Positions 44,688-56,034 of a DNA stretch of 64,000 nt are shown piece after piece; within the stretch, counting starts at the first letter, position 1; each line of letters starts with the position of its first letter. Location: contig JADLZK010005511.1 in NCBI GenBank assembly GCA_015847255.1, forward strand, positions 704,537 through 768,536. Direction: 5' to 3'. This stretch comes from Hyparrhenia diplandra. Its lineage: Eukaryota; Streptophyta; Magnoliopsida; Poales; Poaceae. The notes under the pieces are model-generated. The model did no database searches, was not told the origin of the DNA, and saw nothing but the letters and a program-made list of their open reading frames with translations. Made by a program: the position numbers and the translations under genes.

Positions 44688-44897
44688 GTTCATTTGGTTT
44701 CTCCCAATCGCTTCTTTCCATCCCGATTCGCAATTCGCTCTCTCGGTGCTCTCCACCCATCTTTCGATCGCGCCTCCTCGCGTCCAAATCCCCACTGCCT
44801 CTCCAATCTCGAGTTCAGATTCGCTCTCTCCCTGCTCTACGCCCGCGTTTCGATCTCGAGTTCTGCTTTCCACTCGCGTTTCGATCTTGAGTTCAGC

Positions 44898-45848
44898 ATG
44901 TCTGCGGCGGCGGTGGCCCGCAAGCGTCCGGCGCCGGACCAAGAACCGCGCGCCGCTGACGCGAACAAGCGACCGCGGTACAAGGGTTTCAGGAGCATCG
45001 ACGAGTTCGAGGTGTTTGAGGTGCTCGGAGAGGGCGCCGAGGGCGTCGTGAGCAGGGCGCGCGACCGCCGCAGCGGCAAGGAGGTCGCGCTCAAGTGGAT
45101 CCGCGGCGATGGGCCCGACGGCCACGGGCCTCCCGACCGCCGCGCGCTCGCCATGGAGGCCGGCTGCCTCCGCGCGTGCCGCGGCCACCCGTCGATCATC
45201 GGGATCCACGGCGTCGCCGCCGACCGCAAGACCGGGGACGTGCATCTCGTCCTGGAGTTGGTCGAGGGCGGGTCCAGCCTCCGCGACTCCATCTGGGAGA
45301 CCAAGTCGGAGGACACGATCCGCGGGATGATGAGGCAGCTTATCTGCGCTGCGAAGAAGGTACACGATCTTGGCTTTATCCATCGCGACATCAAATCGGA
45401 GAACGTTCTTGTCTGCCCTTCGGGCGAGCTCAAAGTGTGCGACTTTGGGTCCGCGACGCGGCAGAAGCCCGATGGGAAGCCGCATGCGGCCTACCCCGTC
45501 GGGACGCTGGAGTACAACTCGCCGGAGCTGCTCGACGGCAATTGGTGCTACGGCACAGCCGTTGATATGTGGGCGCTAGGGTGCGTTATGGCGGAGCTTC
45601 TAAGCGGTGAAACTCTGTTCCAGTCAGAGAGCGAGTACGAGATGGCTACCGAAATGTCTGAGTTGCGAGATAGGAATAGGATGACCTCTGCTGCAGGAAA
45701 GCTCGACCCAGAGTGCTTGGCAAAGCTGTCGGAGGATGGGCGTGATCTGCTCGCAGGCCTGCTGGCCTTCTGCCCGGAGAAGAGGCTGACCGCGGCGAAA
45801 GCGCTTGAGCACCCGTGGTTCAACAACTTCGTGGCACCCTCGGATTGA
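44898..45848 (+). CDS. CDKF-like serine/threonine protein kinase (single exon)
   Basis: A complete 316-residue kinase in one exon. A basic N-terminus (MSAAAVARKRPAPDQ) precedes the catalytic domain: glycine loop GEGAEG (44-49), VALK Lys66, alpha-C Glu87, HRDIKSEN (162-169), DFG (182-184), SPE in place of APE (208-210), DMWALGC (223-229) and LEHPWFNNF near the end. The order and the start ARKRPAP resemble the putative F-2-type cyclin-dependent kinases of rice. The alpha-C region is MEAGCLRA and not PSTAIRE, and the activation segment ends GTLEYNSPE where CDKs have GTRWYRAPE, so cyclin dependence is doubtful. The frame is open 68 codons further upstream, but I choose the ATG at 44,898 by family resemblance and because the upstream part is CT-rich leader. 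It is the only intact gene in the window and lies among transposon remnants. Likely substrates are unknown. Confidence 0.9.
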   Translation: MSAAAVARKRPAPDQEPRAADANKRPRYKGFRSIDEFEVFEVLGEGAEGVVSRARDRRSGKEVALKWIRGDGPDGHGPPDRRALAMEAGCLRACRGHPSIIGIHGVAADRKTGDVHLVLELVEGGSSLRDSIWETKSEDTIRGMMRQLICAAKKVHDLGFIHRDIKSENVLVCPSGELKVCDFGSATRQKPDGKPHAAYPVGTLEYNSPELLDGNWCYGTAVDMWALGCVMAELLSGETLFQSESEYEMATEMSELRDRNRMTSAAGKLDPECLAKLSEDGRDLLAGLLAFCPEKRLTAAKALEHPWFNNFVAPSD

Positions 45849-48639
45849 TGATTTTGTTTAGTTAATATATCGCCAGTAGCTGTTTCTTCATGTTGGATTG
45901 TAGTTCGACAAGGACTATTTCATTGCATCGTCGTAGCTTAGCTGATTCTTTATCTTTTATGGCATTATTTATTAAACAAGATTAAGTACATCTGCTACTT
46001 GAGTTACAGGTCTGAATCATCTGCATGCTGCTGTGCCTCAGTCCGTTATTTGATCCACTTGGATGGCTGTATGATTTTCAATAGGCATGGGTCACGGAGA
46101 AGCAGATGTGATAGAGCCTCGTCCTGTTTACATCATGAGCCAGGTTCAACATCTCTAAATCCTGTTTACATCATGGCACATGTTTGTGTTGGTTCACTTC
46201 AGACCTTTCTTACGAGGCATTGTTTTACCTGGTGTCTTATTCTTTTACCAATGATGGCGGAATAACTGAATGTTGCATATTGCTGAGCACCTGTTGAATA
46301 TTTATGAGCAGTTTGTGATCCATCTGGGTGATGAGCTCAGGTTTAGCTTCGGGTTTGGCCTGTGGAGTCCTAAAACCTGTCATATGGCCGGGAGATTCAA
46401 CCACAGTGCCCAAAGATTGCTTAGCTCCCTTTTTCCCAAACATGTACATTTATCCTCATCTTTGATACATAAACTATGTTTTTCCTACCTTTGTAAAAAA
46501 ACATGTTTCTCTGTGTGCCAAAATGAGGCAGGAAACATATTCTAATGAGCCTAATCAGTTACCTCTTGCTCTCATCTTATAGATGTCCATTACAAATGTT
46601 GCATAAAGAGAAAGAGAATTTGTATAAATTGTGGGCACTAATTCAAGCATGAAATATCTATGGTTTGGAATATCTCTTCTGTTCGATTGATGGATTATGA
46701 AAATGATTGAGGTGGAAGGGTGCACTGATGTTTGTTTACATCTAGATGGAGCTAGTGGACCCAGTGACTGGCATAACAACATATATAAATGCAATTTCCT
46801 GATTTCTAGAAACTCTTTGATGTGCATCTCAGTAATTATGATTATATTTACAGAATATATCATGGATCCTCATTAGGTTATTGACATAATGAAAACAAAT
46901 TCTCACATGTTATTCAATGAGATTTAAGGAATGATTACCTGTACCTTTGTGTATTATTTTTTATTACTCTTATGTAAATGTCTAAGATTGCCTTCAGCTA
47001 GCCAAATATCGATGTAGCATCAATTTCATTAGATGGAACACAGAAACATACCTCTTGCCGCAGCTATGTTTATGTTGTTAAAAAATCTCTGACAGATTTA
47101 TTTCCTTAGGTGCTAAATTGATGCTCCAGTTTGTGTGTGCATGTTCTACAGGTTTGAGGATGCCAGGAGGTTTTTTAACTCAGCTTCATTGCATTGAAAT
47201 GATTTCAGGTATGTTGCAGCTGTCAGCTTTTAGTGGTGTGTCATTTCTTTAGCAATTAGTACCAAAGTGTTAGCCTACATTGCTTTGTCTCGGCTTGAGG
47301 TGTTAAGACTGTTATAAATTTTGCGTTGTAAGTTCGGTGCTCTGGTTACTGTAACTGTTCTATGTGCAGACAACCTCACAGCCTGATTCATCCTGGTAGG
47401 AAACTACCCTCTATTGTCATATGAGACATGGTCTGCTCACTAATTGCTCTTCATTTTTTTTTTTTTGCTACATGGCTCAGTTCCCAAAAAGCATGCTGAT
47501 TCAATTGACATTATTTGTCGCCCTTATTCATGAATAATTCTTTTGTTCCTCCATGCTGGAATAGTAGTTTACATTTAGTTATATTAAATCTTAACTTCGT
47601 CCCATACCATGCTAAAGATGAGGGGGCCACAGACAGAGTTATGCTTGTTTGCTCAATCATATTTAGGAAAATGCTTGCTTAGAAACTTTAGTGTCTAGCT
47701 CTGTTTCCTCGGCTATTAAAAGAGATAGATTTATAGTTTTCCTAATCACATACCTGGAACATGGGTACCCCATCTATCGAAAGTACCACAGATTCCATAA
47801 CCATGTATCATCCGCTACTGAATTATTAGCTATTCGTGGTGTGGTGTGCTTGACTTGATTCGTCTCTTTGTGTTGATGTTCAATGCTTTTTCATTATTTC
47901 ACATGTTCAGTTGATGTCCTTTTCACAAGGCGCTTGTAGTTCAGACAATCTCCGGTTTGCAGCATGCACTTTTCCTGTATGTTCCTTTGATTTGTTATTA
48001 TTTCTGCATTTTTAACATCTATTTTCCATATTTCCTTTTTTTCTGCTTTGTCCTCTCGTACCATGCTGATTGATTAAAGAAACAATTCCCGACATAGGTT
48101 GGCTAGCCTGTTGGGAGAGCTGCTGCTAGAAATAGTCTAAACCCATCCTGCGGCACTTAGAGTTATGTGGGAAACTTTAATTATTTTGTCACTCCCTGTT
48201 ATCATATCAATGTCTTCCCAGTCCCATTATCTGTAGGTTAACGGTTGCTCCGCTGTTGGTGTTCAGCATAAAATCTTTTGTTCCATAGCAGTACACAATT
48301 TTGCTTTGTGTTTTCCTATCAAGGGATAGGTGTCAATGGTTCAGCTGATAGATCTTCTCAGTTAACCCTTGCTAAATAGACCTGCTTTGCTAATCATGCT
48401 GTATGCCAGTGGTTCCTGGATTGCTCAAGAAAGGAGAAAAGTTCAGCTAATTTCTGACATAGCATTTTGGTCATCATTTTTTGTGCCTCCTCTACATGCT
48501 TCTGCAATATTTGTGCATTCTTTTCATTGCCATCACATCCTTTGCACATCCAATGCATTTTCCTTTTGTTTTGTATGTGTTCCTGAGAGTAAAGTTCACT
48601 TAATTTAGTTGAATCAAATCTCAGCAAAGCATTACAGAA
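45849..48639. other. 3' region of the kinase gene and AT-rich intergenic DNA
   Basis: The first few hundred bases are probably 3' UTR. The remainder is AT-rich with pyrimidine tracts and 'ttgcag'/'aggt' strings that could be spliced UTR of the kinase or simple intergenic DNA. No coding sequence or repeat is recognisable. Confidence 0.4.
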
Positions 48640-48654
48640 AAGGGCAGATAAGCT

Positions 48655-48842
48655 TTTTTTTCTTGATCGGTCAACCGGGGGGGGGGGGATCCCCCCACCT
48701 GAATTTTCATTGATCTTCAAAGCCGGATGTTACAAAAGCATTTGGTTTTCATACTCCTTGAGTTTTACATTGCCTAAACAAGGATTGTACACCACGTATC
48801 GGCCGACACTTCCATGCCTTAGCTTCCGATCTACACGCCAGC
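48655..48842 (-). mobile_element. 188-bp retroposon with poly-A tail and 15-bp target duplication
   Basis: The 15-bp sequence aagggcagataagct flanks the insert at 48,640-48,654 and 48,843-48,857. The insert begins on the plus strand with poly-T, so on the minus strand it ends in poly-A, as left by LINE-driven retroposition. It includes a palindromic G-run (ggggggatcccccc). The rest reads like the 3' end of a grass LINE or SINE. It is 5'-truncated. Confidence 0.8.
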
Positions 48843-49004
48843 AAGGGCAGATAAGCTCATTAGTAGAGTTTCTGAAAGCAAATGTACAGGATGTTGGAAC
48901 TCATATTGAACAGCCAAATTGATGGAAGGGTTTTGCCCTTTGTTTCTGAAAGCAAAAGTAAAGAATAGCATAACTCTTAGCTGTACCTTTATGTATTGCA
49001 TATA

Positions 49005-50600
49005 TTTTTTTTTCGAAAGCGGGACTTCACCCGTACTGCATTAAGAGAAAGGCCGAAAGAAAGGCCGGTAACCGGATACAAGAGGAGACGCGAGTAACCC
49101 TCGGATTACCCACGAAATCCCCGACACAAACAAACAACAAGAAAACACGATAGGGGGAGGGTGGAACCTCCACCAAGCCACACCAACCGACACTACAGAC
49201 CACAACCCAACCTCCTGGACCTACAGAAAAAGGATACAACACAAAGATTGCCTGCTGAGAAGACGAAGCCTAGTGACATCCAACGACTCAACAGTGACCA
49301 GGTAGTCACTGGAGTCCAACGGTCAACGACTCGACAGAGACCAGGTAGCCCCTGACGCCGAACAACCAGGAGCTCAACAGGGACTCAACAGTGACCAGGT
49401 AGTCACAGGAATCCAACGACCAACGGCTCGACAGTGACCAGGTAGCCACTGACGCCGAACAACCCACAGCTCAACAGTGACCAGGTAGCCACCGGAACCG
49501 AGCACAACGGCAACATCGACTTAGGCAAGGCACACCAAAGCGAAGCGAGAAACACGTGCAGGTACAGGAGGGGGAGGGACGACTTCGATGAACAGCGCAG
49601 ATGGAGCAGCGAGATGCAACAGTGAAGCCTCCAGCAAGGTGATGACGTCCACAGACGCCAACTTCGATGTGAAGAGCATCCCACGCCGGCAGCACCGATG
49701 ATATGAACGGACAGAAAACGACGCCTTCAAGAAGGTGACGACGCTTGCGCGCCACCGTCGTTGGCCACTGGCATCAAGCCTGGCAGGGTTTTCACCCTTG
49801 TCCGTCAATGAGGTCACCAGGGGAGGCCGAACGCGGCCGGACGCCGCGGCCGAGCACGACGTGGCCGAGCACGACGAATCTGCGTGGCGCCGAGCGCCAC
49901 CCGGCCCGGTAACCAAGAGAGGGAGGTGTGCTCGCACGACCAACACCGACCTCGCCACCATGACGCCGCCGATGTCCGACCCGAAAGCAGACGCCGCCAT
50001 CTACGCCACCATGGCGTCGACGACGCACAACCATAACCACCATCAACACCACCATGGTGCATGACGGCGCTACAGGTCGCAACACCCACATCTCGTGCCG
50101 CAGTGCAGACTCGGGCGCGGGAACCGGGAGGGAGCCGCGGGGGCGAAGCACCGCGCGTGCGAAGGGATGCGTGCGCCCTAGGCCTCCGCAGATCGGGCCA
50201 AGGAGGGCGGATCCGCCCCGCCAGACCCGCCCGGCCGCAGCCCCCCACGCCGCCCCACGCGCGGATGACCAAGGACGCCCGAGCGCCACGGGAACGAGCT
50301 CGGGCGATGCCCGCCCCGGCGGGGGCCGCCCGCTACCATGCCCCGGCCAAAGTGTGAGGGACGCCAACGCAACCACGGGAGACGCGTCCGCCTCGCAGCG
50401 GACCGTGTCGCATCCCCCGCGGCCGGAGAGGGGCGACACCCGAGTGGCCGGAGAAGGGGGGGGGGCGCGCACCACCACTTGAGGGGGCTAACCGCCGCCG
50501 GTGACCGTGCCGCGTTCCCCGCACTCAAACAGACGGAGAAGGAGGCTGGGATGCGCTGGGGGGGGGAGGGAGGGGCGCTCAGTAATAACCCTAAAATCCC
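49005..50600 (-). mobile_element. probable retroposon-type repeat, minus orientation, class uncertain
   Basis: It begins with poly-T followed by 'cgaaagcgggacttcacccg', which on the minus strand is a poly-A-tailed 3' end of the kind seen on grass retroposons. The body contains a tandem array (49,286-49,500) and a GC-rich part (49,750-50,580) with long frames in several phases (for example 49,792-50,478 minus and 50,054-50,482 plus) and no recognisable protein. No target duplication was found; the right edge near 50,600 is set by composition. Confidence 0.4.
49286..49500. repeat. tandem array with 96-bp period and 50-bp subunits
   Basis: Copies start at 49,286 and 49,382 with 'gactcaacagtgaccaggtagtcac'. 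Within each, a second 'gaccaggtagcc' half-unit occurs, and a fifth half-unit lies near 49,480. The core 'cgacagtgaccaggtag' appears five times in all. Confidence 0.8.
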
Positions 50601-50639
50601 CCAAATACTAAAAATCACAACCAACAAAAATTTTTGCAA

Positions 50640-51184
50640 AAGAACCTATGTTTGGCATATGACATGCTAGGGAACCATCTTGTAGTTGCACAAGTAGACC
50701 CTACATAGCATGAGTGAGCATTTGCATCTTAATCAACTTGTGGTTTGGCTCTTATGATTTTATGTGATGAAATAAAATCAATGAACTTGTAATAATAAGT
50801 TAACCTTGTGTGTGTTGCCACCCATTGGAATGGAACCTATTACCCTAGTTGACCCCTAGTGGACCCCACTAAGGGCATATACATGTTGGCAACACAAGTA
50901 TATGCACATAGGTGCCCATGACTTAAAATAGAATGGAAATAAGAAAGATATAGAGATAGGAAAATGTTGCCAACCCTTGGACATGGCTTCCACCAAACCC
51001 TAAGTGACCTTAGTGGACCCCACTAGGAGGTGTACATGCTGAAAGAAGAAGAAAATGGCAAAAGCCATTTTGGCCCAGCGCTGCTAGCCGGCCCAGCCTA
51101 CCAAGACAGCCAACAGGCCGCGCGCATGCGCACCCGCCAAACGGGCCGGCCCATCAACGTGCGCCGCCCGCGCATAAGGCCAAC
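50640..51184. other. left part of a sequence interrupted by the Tat insertion
   Basis: A 154-bp-spaced repeat, 'tgttgcca.cc..tgga' to 'tagtggaccccacta', occurs at about 50,813-50,895 and 50,966-51,040. The end (51,060-51,184) turns GC-rich. This DNA continues at 63,152 after the Tat element. Repeated U3-like motifs and the TATA at 63,484 suggest an LTR or a promoter, unproven. Confidence 0.4.
51180..51184. repeat. target-site duplication, left (CCAAC)
   Basis: The five bases directly before the 5' LTR are identical to 63,147-63,151 after the 3' LTR. Confidence 0.85.
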
Positions 51185-51636
51185 TGTTGGGGGTCAACTT
51201 TACTTCGCATAAACTTCTAACCCAAACTTTGAAATACAGCTGTCCAAACAGAATCATATACGAAGGTATTCACAAAGAAGAGCACAAACGACAAGTTATC
51301 ATAAAGACAAGATCGAAGATATTACGAAGACCTTCGCATTAAGGAGCTTCGCAAAAAGACTCAAGAAAGAAGCTTCGTCGAAGAGACCTTCGCGTCTGAA
51401 GTTTACAAGAAGCATGAAAAAAGCTCAAGACATTTCTCGCGGAGACATCTAAAATGGCTTCGCTGAAGACATAGACAAAATACTTGTATAATAGAAGAGT
51501 TTGTTCTTTTACTGGAACTACGAAGCTAGGGGGGACTATAAATACCCCCTAACATCTCTTGTAATGGATATGTTGTACCAGTCATTTTGTGACTAAGTAT
51601 TCATCAATATACGTGTTCGAGTATTCTTACCCAACA
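51185..51636 (+). repeat. Tat 5' LTR
   Basis: TGTTGG...CCAACA, 452 bp. It aligns end to end with 62,696-63,146 with about fifteen difference events. Confidence 0.93.
51537..51544 (+). promoter_or_regulatory. LTR TATA box
   Basis: tataaata within 'ggggactataaatacccc', with the transcript start expected about 30 bases later. The same site is at 63,045-63,052 in the 3' LTR. Confidence 0.6.
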
Positions 51637-51639
51637 TCT

Positions 51640-51652
51640 TGGCGCCCACCGT
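51640..51652 (+). promoter_or_regulatory. primer binding site
   Basis: 'tggcgcccaccg' begins four bases after the LTR. It is the usual primer-site sequence of Tat-type grass elements. I do not assign the tRNA. Confidence 0.6.
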
Positions 51653-51690
51653 TTGTGTGTGCTCGAACATACCCACGACCAACTAAAGAC

Positions 51691-53174
51691 ATGGGAAGAC
51701 CAAAGAAACAAACATCCGCAGAGAAGAGACAAGATCACAAGAAAACGGACAAGATGAAGAAAGTGAGGAAGCAAGAGAAAAATCAAAATCTCAAGACAAT
51801 GAAACCGAAGAACAAAGGTTGAAAGCACTTGAAGAGGACTTAGCAAGGAAAGAAAAAGAACTTGAAGAATGCAGGCAACGCACAAGAGAAAAGACCATAA
51901 GACAAAGAATTGAAGAAGCCGAGGGCGGATTGAGAAAATTAAACGAAGAACTTGAGAAACAAGAAAAAGAAGTCATCAACATTGAGGAGCCAAGCTCAAC
52001 CAACAATTTAAGGAAAAAAAAAAAGCAAGACAAGATCACAACAAGAATTGACACGTAATCCCCATTGTCAATCGATCCGCAAATAGCAAAATGGCCAAAA
52101 GAATTCAAGTTCAACATAATTCCAACATACGAAGGACTCACGGATCCAAGGCAATTCCTTATGAGCTTGAAGGCTGCAGGTTGCCTCGGGAGGAGGGGAT
52201 GAAACAACATTAGCAAAATCACTCATCATGGCAATGAAAGGCTGCGACAAAAATGGTACTCTTCGCTCAAACCAAGGTCTATCAAAAGCTGGGAACAACT
52301 AAGGGCAAATCTGCTAATTGATTTCCAAGGATTTCAACACACCGAAATAACAAGTGACGAGCTATTTGACATCAAGCAATATCCAAAGGAGCCATTGATC
52401 AAATATTATAAGAGATTCATTCAAATGAAAACTCAGATACCGGATATACCAGATGAAGTGGTCATCATAGCAGCCATCGAGGATTAAGGGCAAGCCAACT
52501 TTCATCACATCCGAAAAAAGAGAAAGACCGAAAAATCGCCCAACTTTACGAAGAGTTTCAAAAAATATGCAAAACTCGATGACGACTACGTAAAAAGAAT
52601 CGAAGAAGAAAACCTTGAAAGAAGTCAAGCGAAGGCCAACAATCAATTCAATCAATACAAGGCTCCAAACTTTGAACGAAGGCAATATATCAGGTATCAA
52701 CCACCGCAACGAGTGAATCAAATTAACAACGAACAAAGTGGAGAAAATACATTCAACAACGATCGTGAAGCCAAGATCGGCCAATATCAAAACAGAGGTA
52801 TCAACAACAATTACAGAGGAGGTTTCAACCAAGCAAGATTTGGTGAGCGAAGACCCCTAAAACCCGAAGAAATGTTTTGCCTTGTGCATGGCAAAGGGGC
52901 TGGCCACACATCAAAAATGTGCCACAATAATAAAGAAAAGCATTGGCGAAGTCCAACAAGAAGGCGAAGCATACAAAGCCGTAAGACAATCAACTTTCTA
53001 AGTCAACCAAATTCCCTTCAAAACCAAGGATGTTACAATCAAGGGTATAATCCCCATACAAATTCAGGACCTTCGAATCAAGCATTACCGGGACCTCGCA
53101 AATTTACAATTGCCAACCTTTGGTCGCAATTCCATGGGGGCAAATACCAATTCAAAGAACCGAAGCATCAATGA
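51691..53174 (+). pseudogene. gag of the Tat element, frame-shifted
   Basis: The ATG at 51,691 opens MGRPKKQTSAEKRQ. A coiled-coil segment rich in Glu/Lys (51,819-52,058) follows in another frame, then the gag core (DPQIAKWPKEFKF, SWEQLRANLLIDFQGF, IKYYKRFIQMKTQIPD, 52,060-52,490). The last frame (52,713-53,174) ends with an Asn/Gln-rich part and a C/H knuckle, CLVHGKGAGHTSKMC. Gag forms the cytoplasmic particle. Stops at about 52,058, 52,200 and 52,486 break it. Confidence 0.85.
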
Positions 53175-53426
53175 CAAACAACCCCACAATCAATCAAGGC
53201 AACAATTCTCCATCCACCTCGGCGGTCAATACAATAATGCCAAGCAGAGGCGTATCATCGACAATTCAGAGGAAATAGCATAGAACATGCAACAAACAAT
53301 GAAAGAAAAACTACTTCCGAAGAGTCAATTCAATAACAATGGAGGGACCCTACAAAAAGACAAAATGGTCACACCAACCAATCATTTTTACGTAACAAGA
53401 CATGAAGCTCAAGAGATTATCCACAC

Positions 53427-53886
53427 ATGGATGCTATGGTCATAGAAGCAAATATTGATGGATGGGATGTCACCAAAATCCTAGTAGACGGAGGAAGCTC
53501 ACGACATACTCTTTGCATCAACATTAGATGCAATGGGAATCAAAAGACAAAACTTGGGAAGGGCAGAATATCCATTAGTTGGCTTCGGTGGCAAAAGGAT
53601 AAATTCAATTGGAAGAATTGTACTGCCAGTATCCTTCGAGACAAAAAATAATGCAAGAACAGAACAAGTGTCATTCGATGTTGTTGAAATGCATAGCCAA
53701 TATAATGCAATCTTCGGAAGAGGAACCCTGAACATCTACGAAGCAGTGATCAACTACTCATACTTATGCATGAAAATTCCAGCAATTAATGGACCAATAT
53801 CAATCCATGGAAACCAAACAGAAGGAAGAAATATTGAGAAAGATGCAACTCCGGCTCAAAGAAATATCCTCAACATCGAAGACTAA
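53427..53886 (+). pseudogene. aspartic protease of the Tat element
   Basis: ILVDGGSSR is the active-site loop (DGGSS is the usual form in this lineage). After a frame change, GRAEYPLVGFGGKRINSIGR and FDVVEMHSQYNAIFGRGTLN show the flap and the C-terminal Ile-Phe-Gly-Arg element. It would cleave the polyprotein. One shift near 53,530 separates the halves. Confidence 0.85.
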
Positions 53887-54284
53887 GAAGAGCAAGAAGA
53901 AAAAGAAAATGCGAAGCCTCGAAGAAAGCAAAGACCTGCAACAAAAAAGAAACAAAAGAAGTTCCACTAGATCCTATGCTACCAGGACAAAGAAAGTTAT
54001 CATCGCAAATGATCTAGAAGAACAAGAAGAAAAGAATCTTATAAATTTCTTGAGAATCAATCAAGACGTCTTCGCTGGGTCAAACAAAAAGACCTAGAAG
54101 GAGTTAGCGAGAGATATCATTGAACACAAACTAAACATTGATACAAGTTACAAGCCAAAGAAGCGTAAGCTAAGAAAATTATCGAAGAACGGGACAATAG
54201 CCGCGAAAGCTGAAGTTCAAAAAGGTCGTTAGACGCGAAGATCATAAGAGAAGTCGATTCACAACATGGCTCGCAAACATAGTC

Positions 54285-54998
54285 ATGGTCGAAAAAAAGA
54301 ACTTAAAATGGAGAATGTGCATAGATTTCATTGATCTAAACAAGGCTTGCCCAAAGGACAATTTCCCTCTACCAAGAATCGACACATTGGTCGATCAAGC
54401 GGCCAGAAGTGAAATGCCGAAGTTTCTGGATTGTTTCTCCGGTTATCATCAAATCCGGATGAACAAAGAAGACGAAGAAAAAACAAGTTTCATCACTCCA
54501 TTTGGAACGTATTGTTTCCAAAGAATGGCTAAGGGGCTTTGCAATGCCGGATCAAGTTTTATCGAATGACTTCAACAAGCATTACTAAAAGATCAAATGG
54601 GAAAAAATTTACTTGCATATGTTGATGATGTAATCGTGAAAAGCAAGAAAAGAGAGGAACACATCGAAGATCTCAAAGAAACTTTCTCCAACCTTCGGAA
54701 AGCAAACTTAAAGCTCAATCCGGATAAATGCACCTTTGGAGTCAAAAAAGGCAAAATCCTGGGATGCGTTGTATCATCAAAAGGAATCGATCCAAACCCA
54801 GAGAAGGTCAAAGCTGTAATGGAAACACAAGTTCCGAAAAGCATCAAAGACATTCAAAAATTAACTGGAAGATTGGCTTCGCTAAACAGATTCATATCAA
54901 AGTCACTGAAAAAGTTTTTCCCAATTTTTCAAGCATTGAAAAACTCAAGCAAGACCTTCGCATGGGGAGAAGAGCAACAAAAGGCCTTCAAGAGATAA
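54285..54998 (+). pseudogene. reverse transcriptase of the Tat element
   Basis: WRMCIDFIDLNKACPKDNFP, LDCFSGYHQIRMNKEDEEKT and SFITPFGTYCFQRM are open at 54,285-54,569. A stop follows at FIE, then LLAYVDDVIVKSKKREEHIE with the catalytic YVDD, and LNPDKCTFGVKKGKILGCVV. All fingers-palm motifs are present. A single stop between blocks interrupts the frame. Confidence 0.9.
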
Positions 54999-55430
54999 AA
55001 GATATCTATCAAATCCAACAACTTTGGCAAGCCCAAGTCCACAAGAAGAACTGTTGTTATACATCTCAAAGATCAAAGGATGCAAAGTGAGCGCAAATAT
55101 TAGTGCAAGAAAAATTAGAAGAGCACATAAAGAAGCAACAACCAATATATTTTTGTATCCGAAGCCCTATCAGGCTCCAAGATATACTATTCGAAATCGA
55201 GAAGATAGCATATGCAAGTCTTAATGGCAACAAGAAAGTTGAAGCATTATTTTCAAGCACACAAAGTTAGAATACCAACAAACCATCCCCTCAAAGATGT
55301 TCTTCAAAGTTGCAAGTCATCGGGAAGATTGGGAAAATGGGCGGCGAGAAATATCTCAAGATACTACATTGAATTCGAAAAAAGAATAGCCATCAAGTCA
55401 CAAGTCCTAGCAGACTTTGTTGCGCATTGA
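54999..55430 (+). pseudogene. RT-linked RNase H remnant
   Basis: Pieces resembling the Tat RNase H follow RT: a decayed centre, then AHKVRIPTNHPLKDVLQ and GRLGKWAARNISRYYIEFEK (55,212-55,430), then SQVLADFVAH. The domain is strongly fragmented in its first half. Confidence 0.7.
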
Positions 55431-55489
55431 CTCCAACGACAAATTTAGAAAAACAAAAAGAAACCCAAGAATGGACAATGACTTGTCAT

Positions 55490-55991
55490 GAATGGACAAT
55501 CAATTGTGATGGTGCTTGGGGCTCCTCAAGTGCCGGAGTGGCTGCTATCATAACTTCACCATCGAAATAAAAATGAGATATGCAAGCAAGATTAGAATTC
55601 AAATGTACAAACAACATTGCGAGTATGAAGCAAGATGGCGGGGCTTCGCAAAGCAAGAGCAATGGGAATTCAAAAATTGTTGATCAAAACAGATTCACAA
55701 GTTGTGGCGGGACATATAAAAAAAAAACCTACAAGGCAAAAGATCCGAGTCGGCAAAATATTTACAACATGTCGAGATCGGGAAAGACATTTCAAGGCTT
55801 CACACTACGAAGCATTTCAAGAACAAACAATGAAGAAGCGAGACACAATTGCAAAAGCCATGACCCAGAAAAATCAAGTTACCAGCAGATGTATTTTATC
55901 AAGTATTATCAAAATCATCAATCCAAGCAAAGATGGAAGAACCAAGAAATATCCATATAATAGAAAGTTTAAGATCGGAGATCAGCAATAA
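55490..55991 (+). pseudogene. second, archaeal-type RNase H (aRNH)
   Basis: NCDGAWGSSSAGVAAIITSP, LEFKCTNNIA and MAGLRKARAMGIQKLLIKTD SQVV follow the tether domain. They show the D...E...D arrangement of the additional RNase H that marks the Tat lineage. Three frames are used. Confidence 0.8.
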
Positions 55992-56034
55992 TTGCATTCC
56001 TCAAAGGTTATTATGAACCGTAAAAACGAAATCG

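Noticed and set aside
44694..44897. 68-codon N-terminal extension of the kinase
   Set aside because: In frame and open, but Ser/Arg/Phe-rich CT leader with internal repeats; kinases of this type start at the MSAAAVARKRPAP-like position.
44837..45433. 198-codon minus-strand frame opposite the kinase
   Set aside because: Antisense shadow of a GC-rich coding exon.
49792..50478. 228-codon minus-strand ORF
   Set aside because: Arg/Ala/Gly-rich with equally long frames on the other strand; lies inside a repeat and matches no family.
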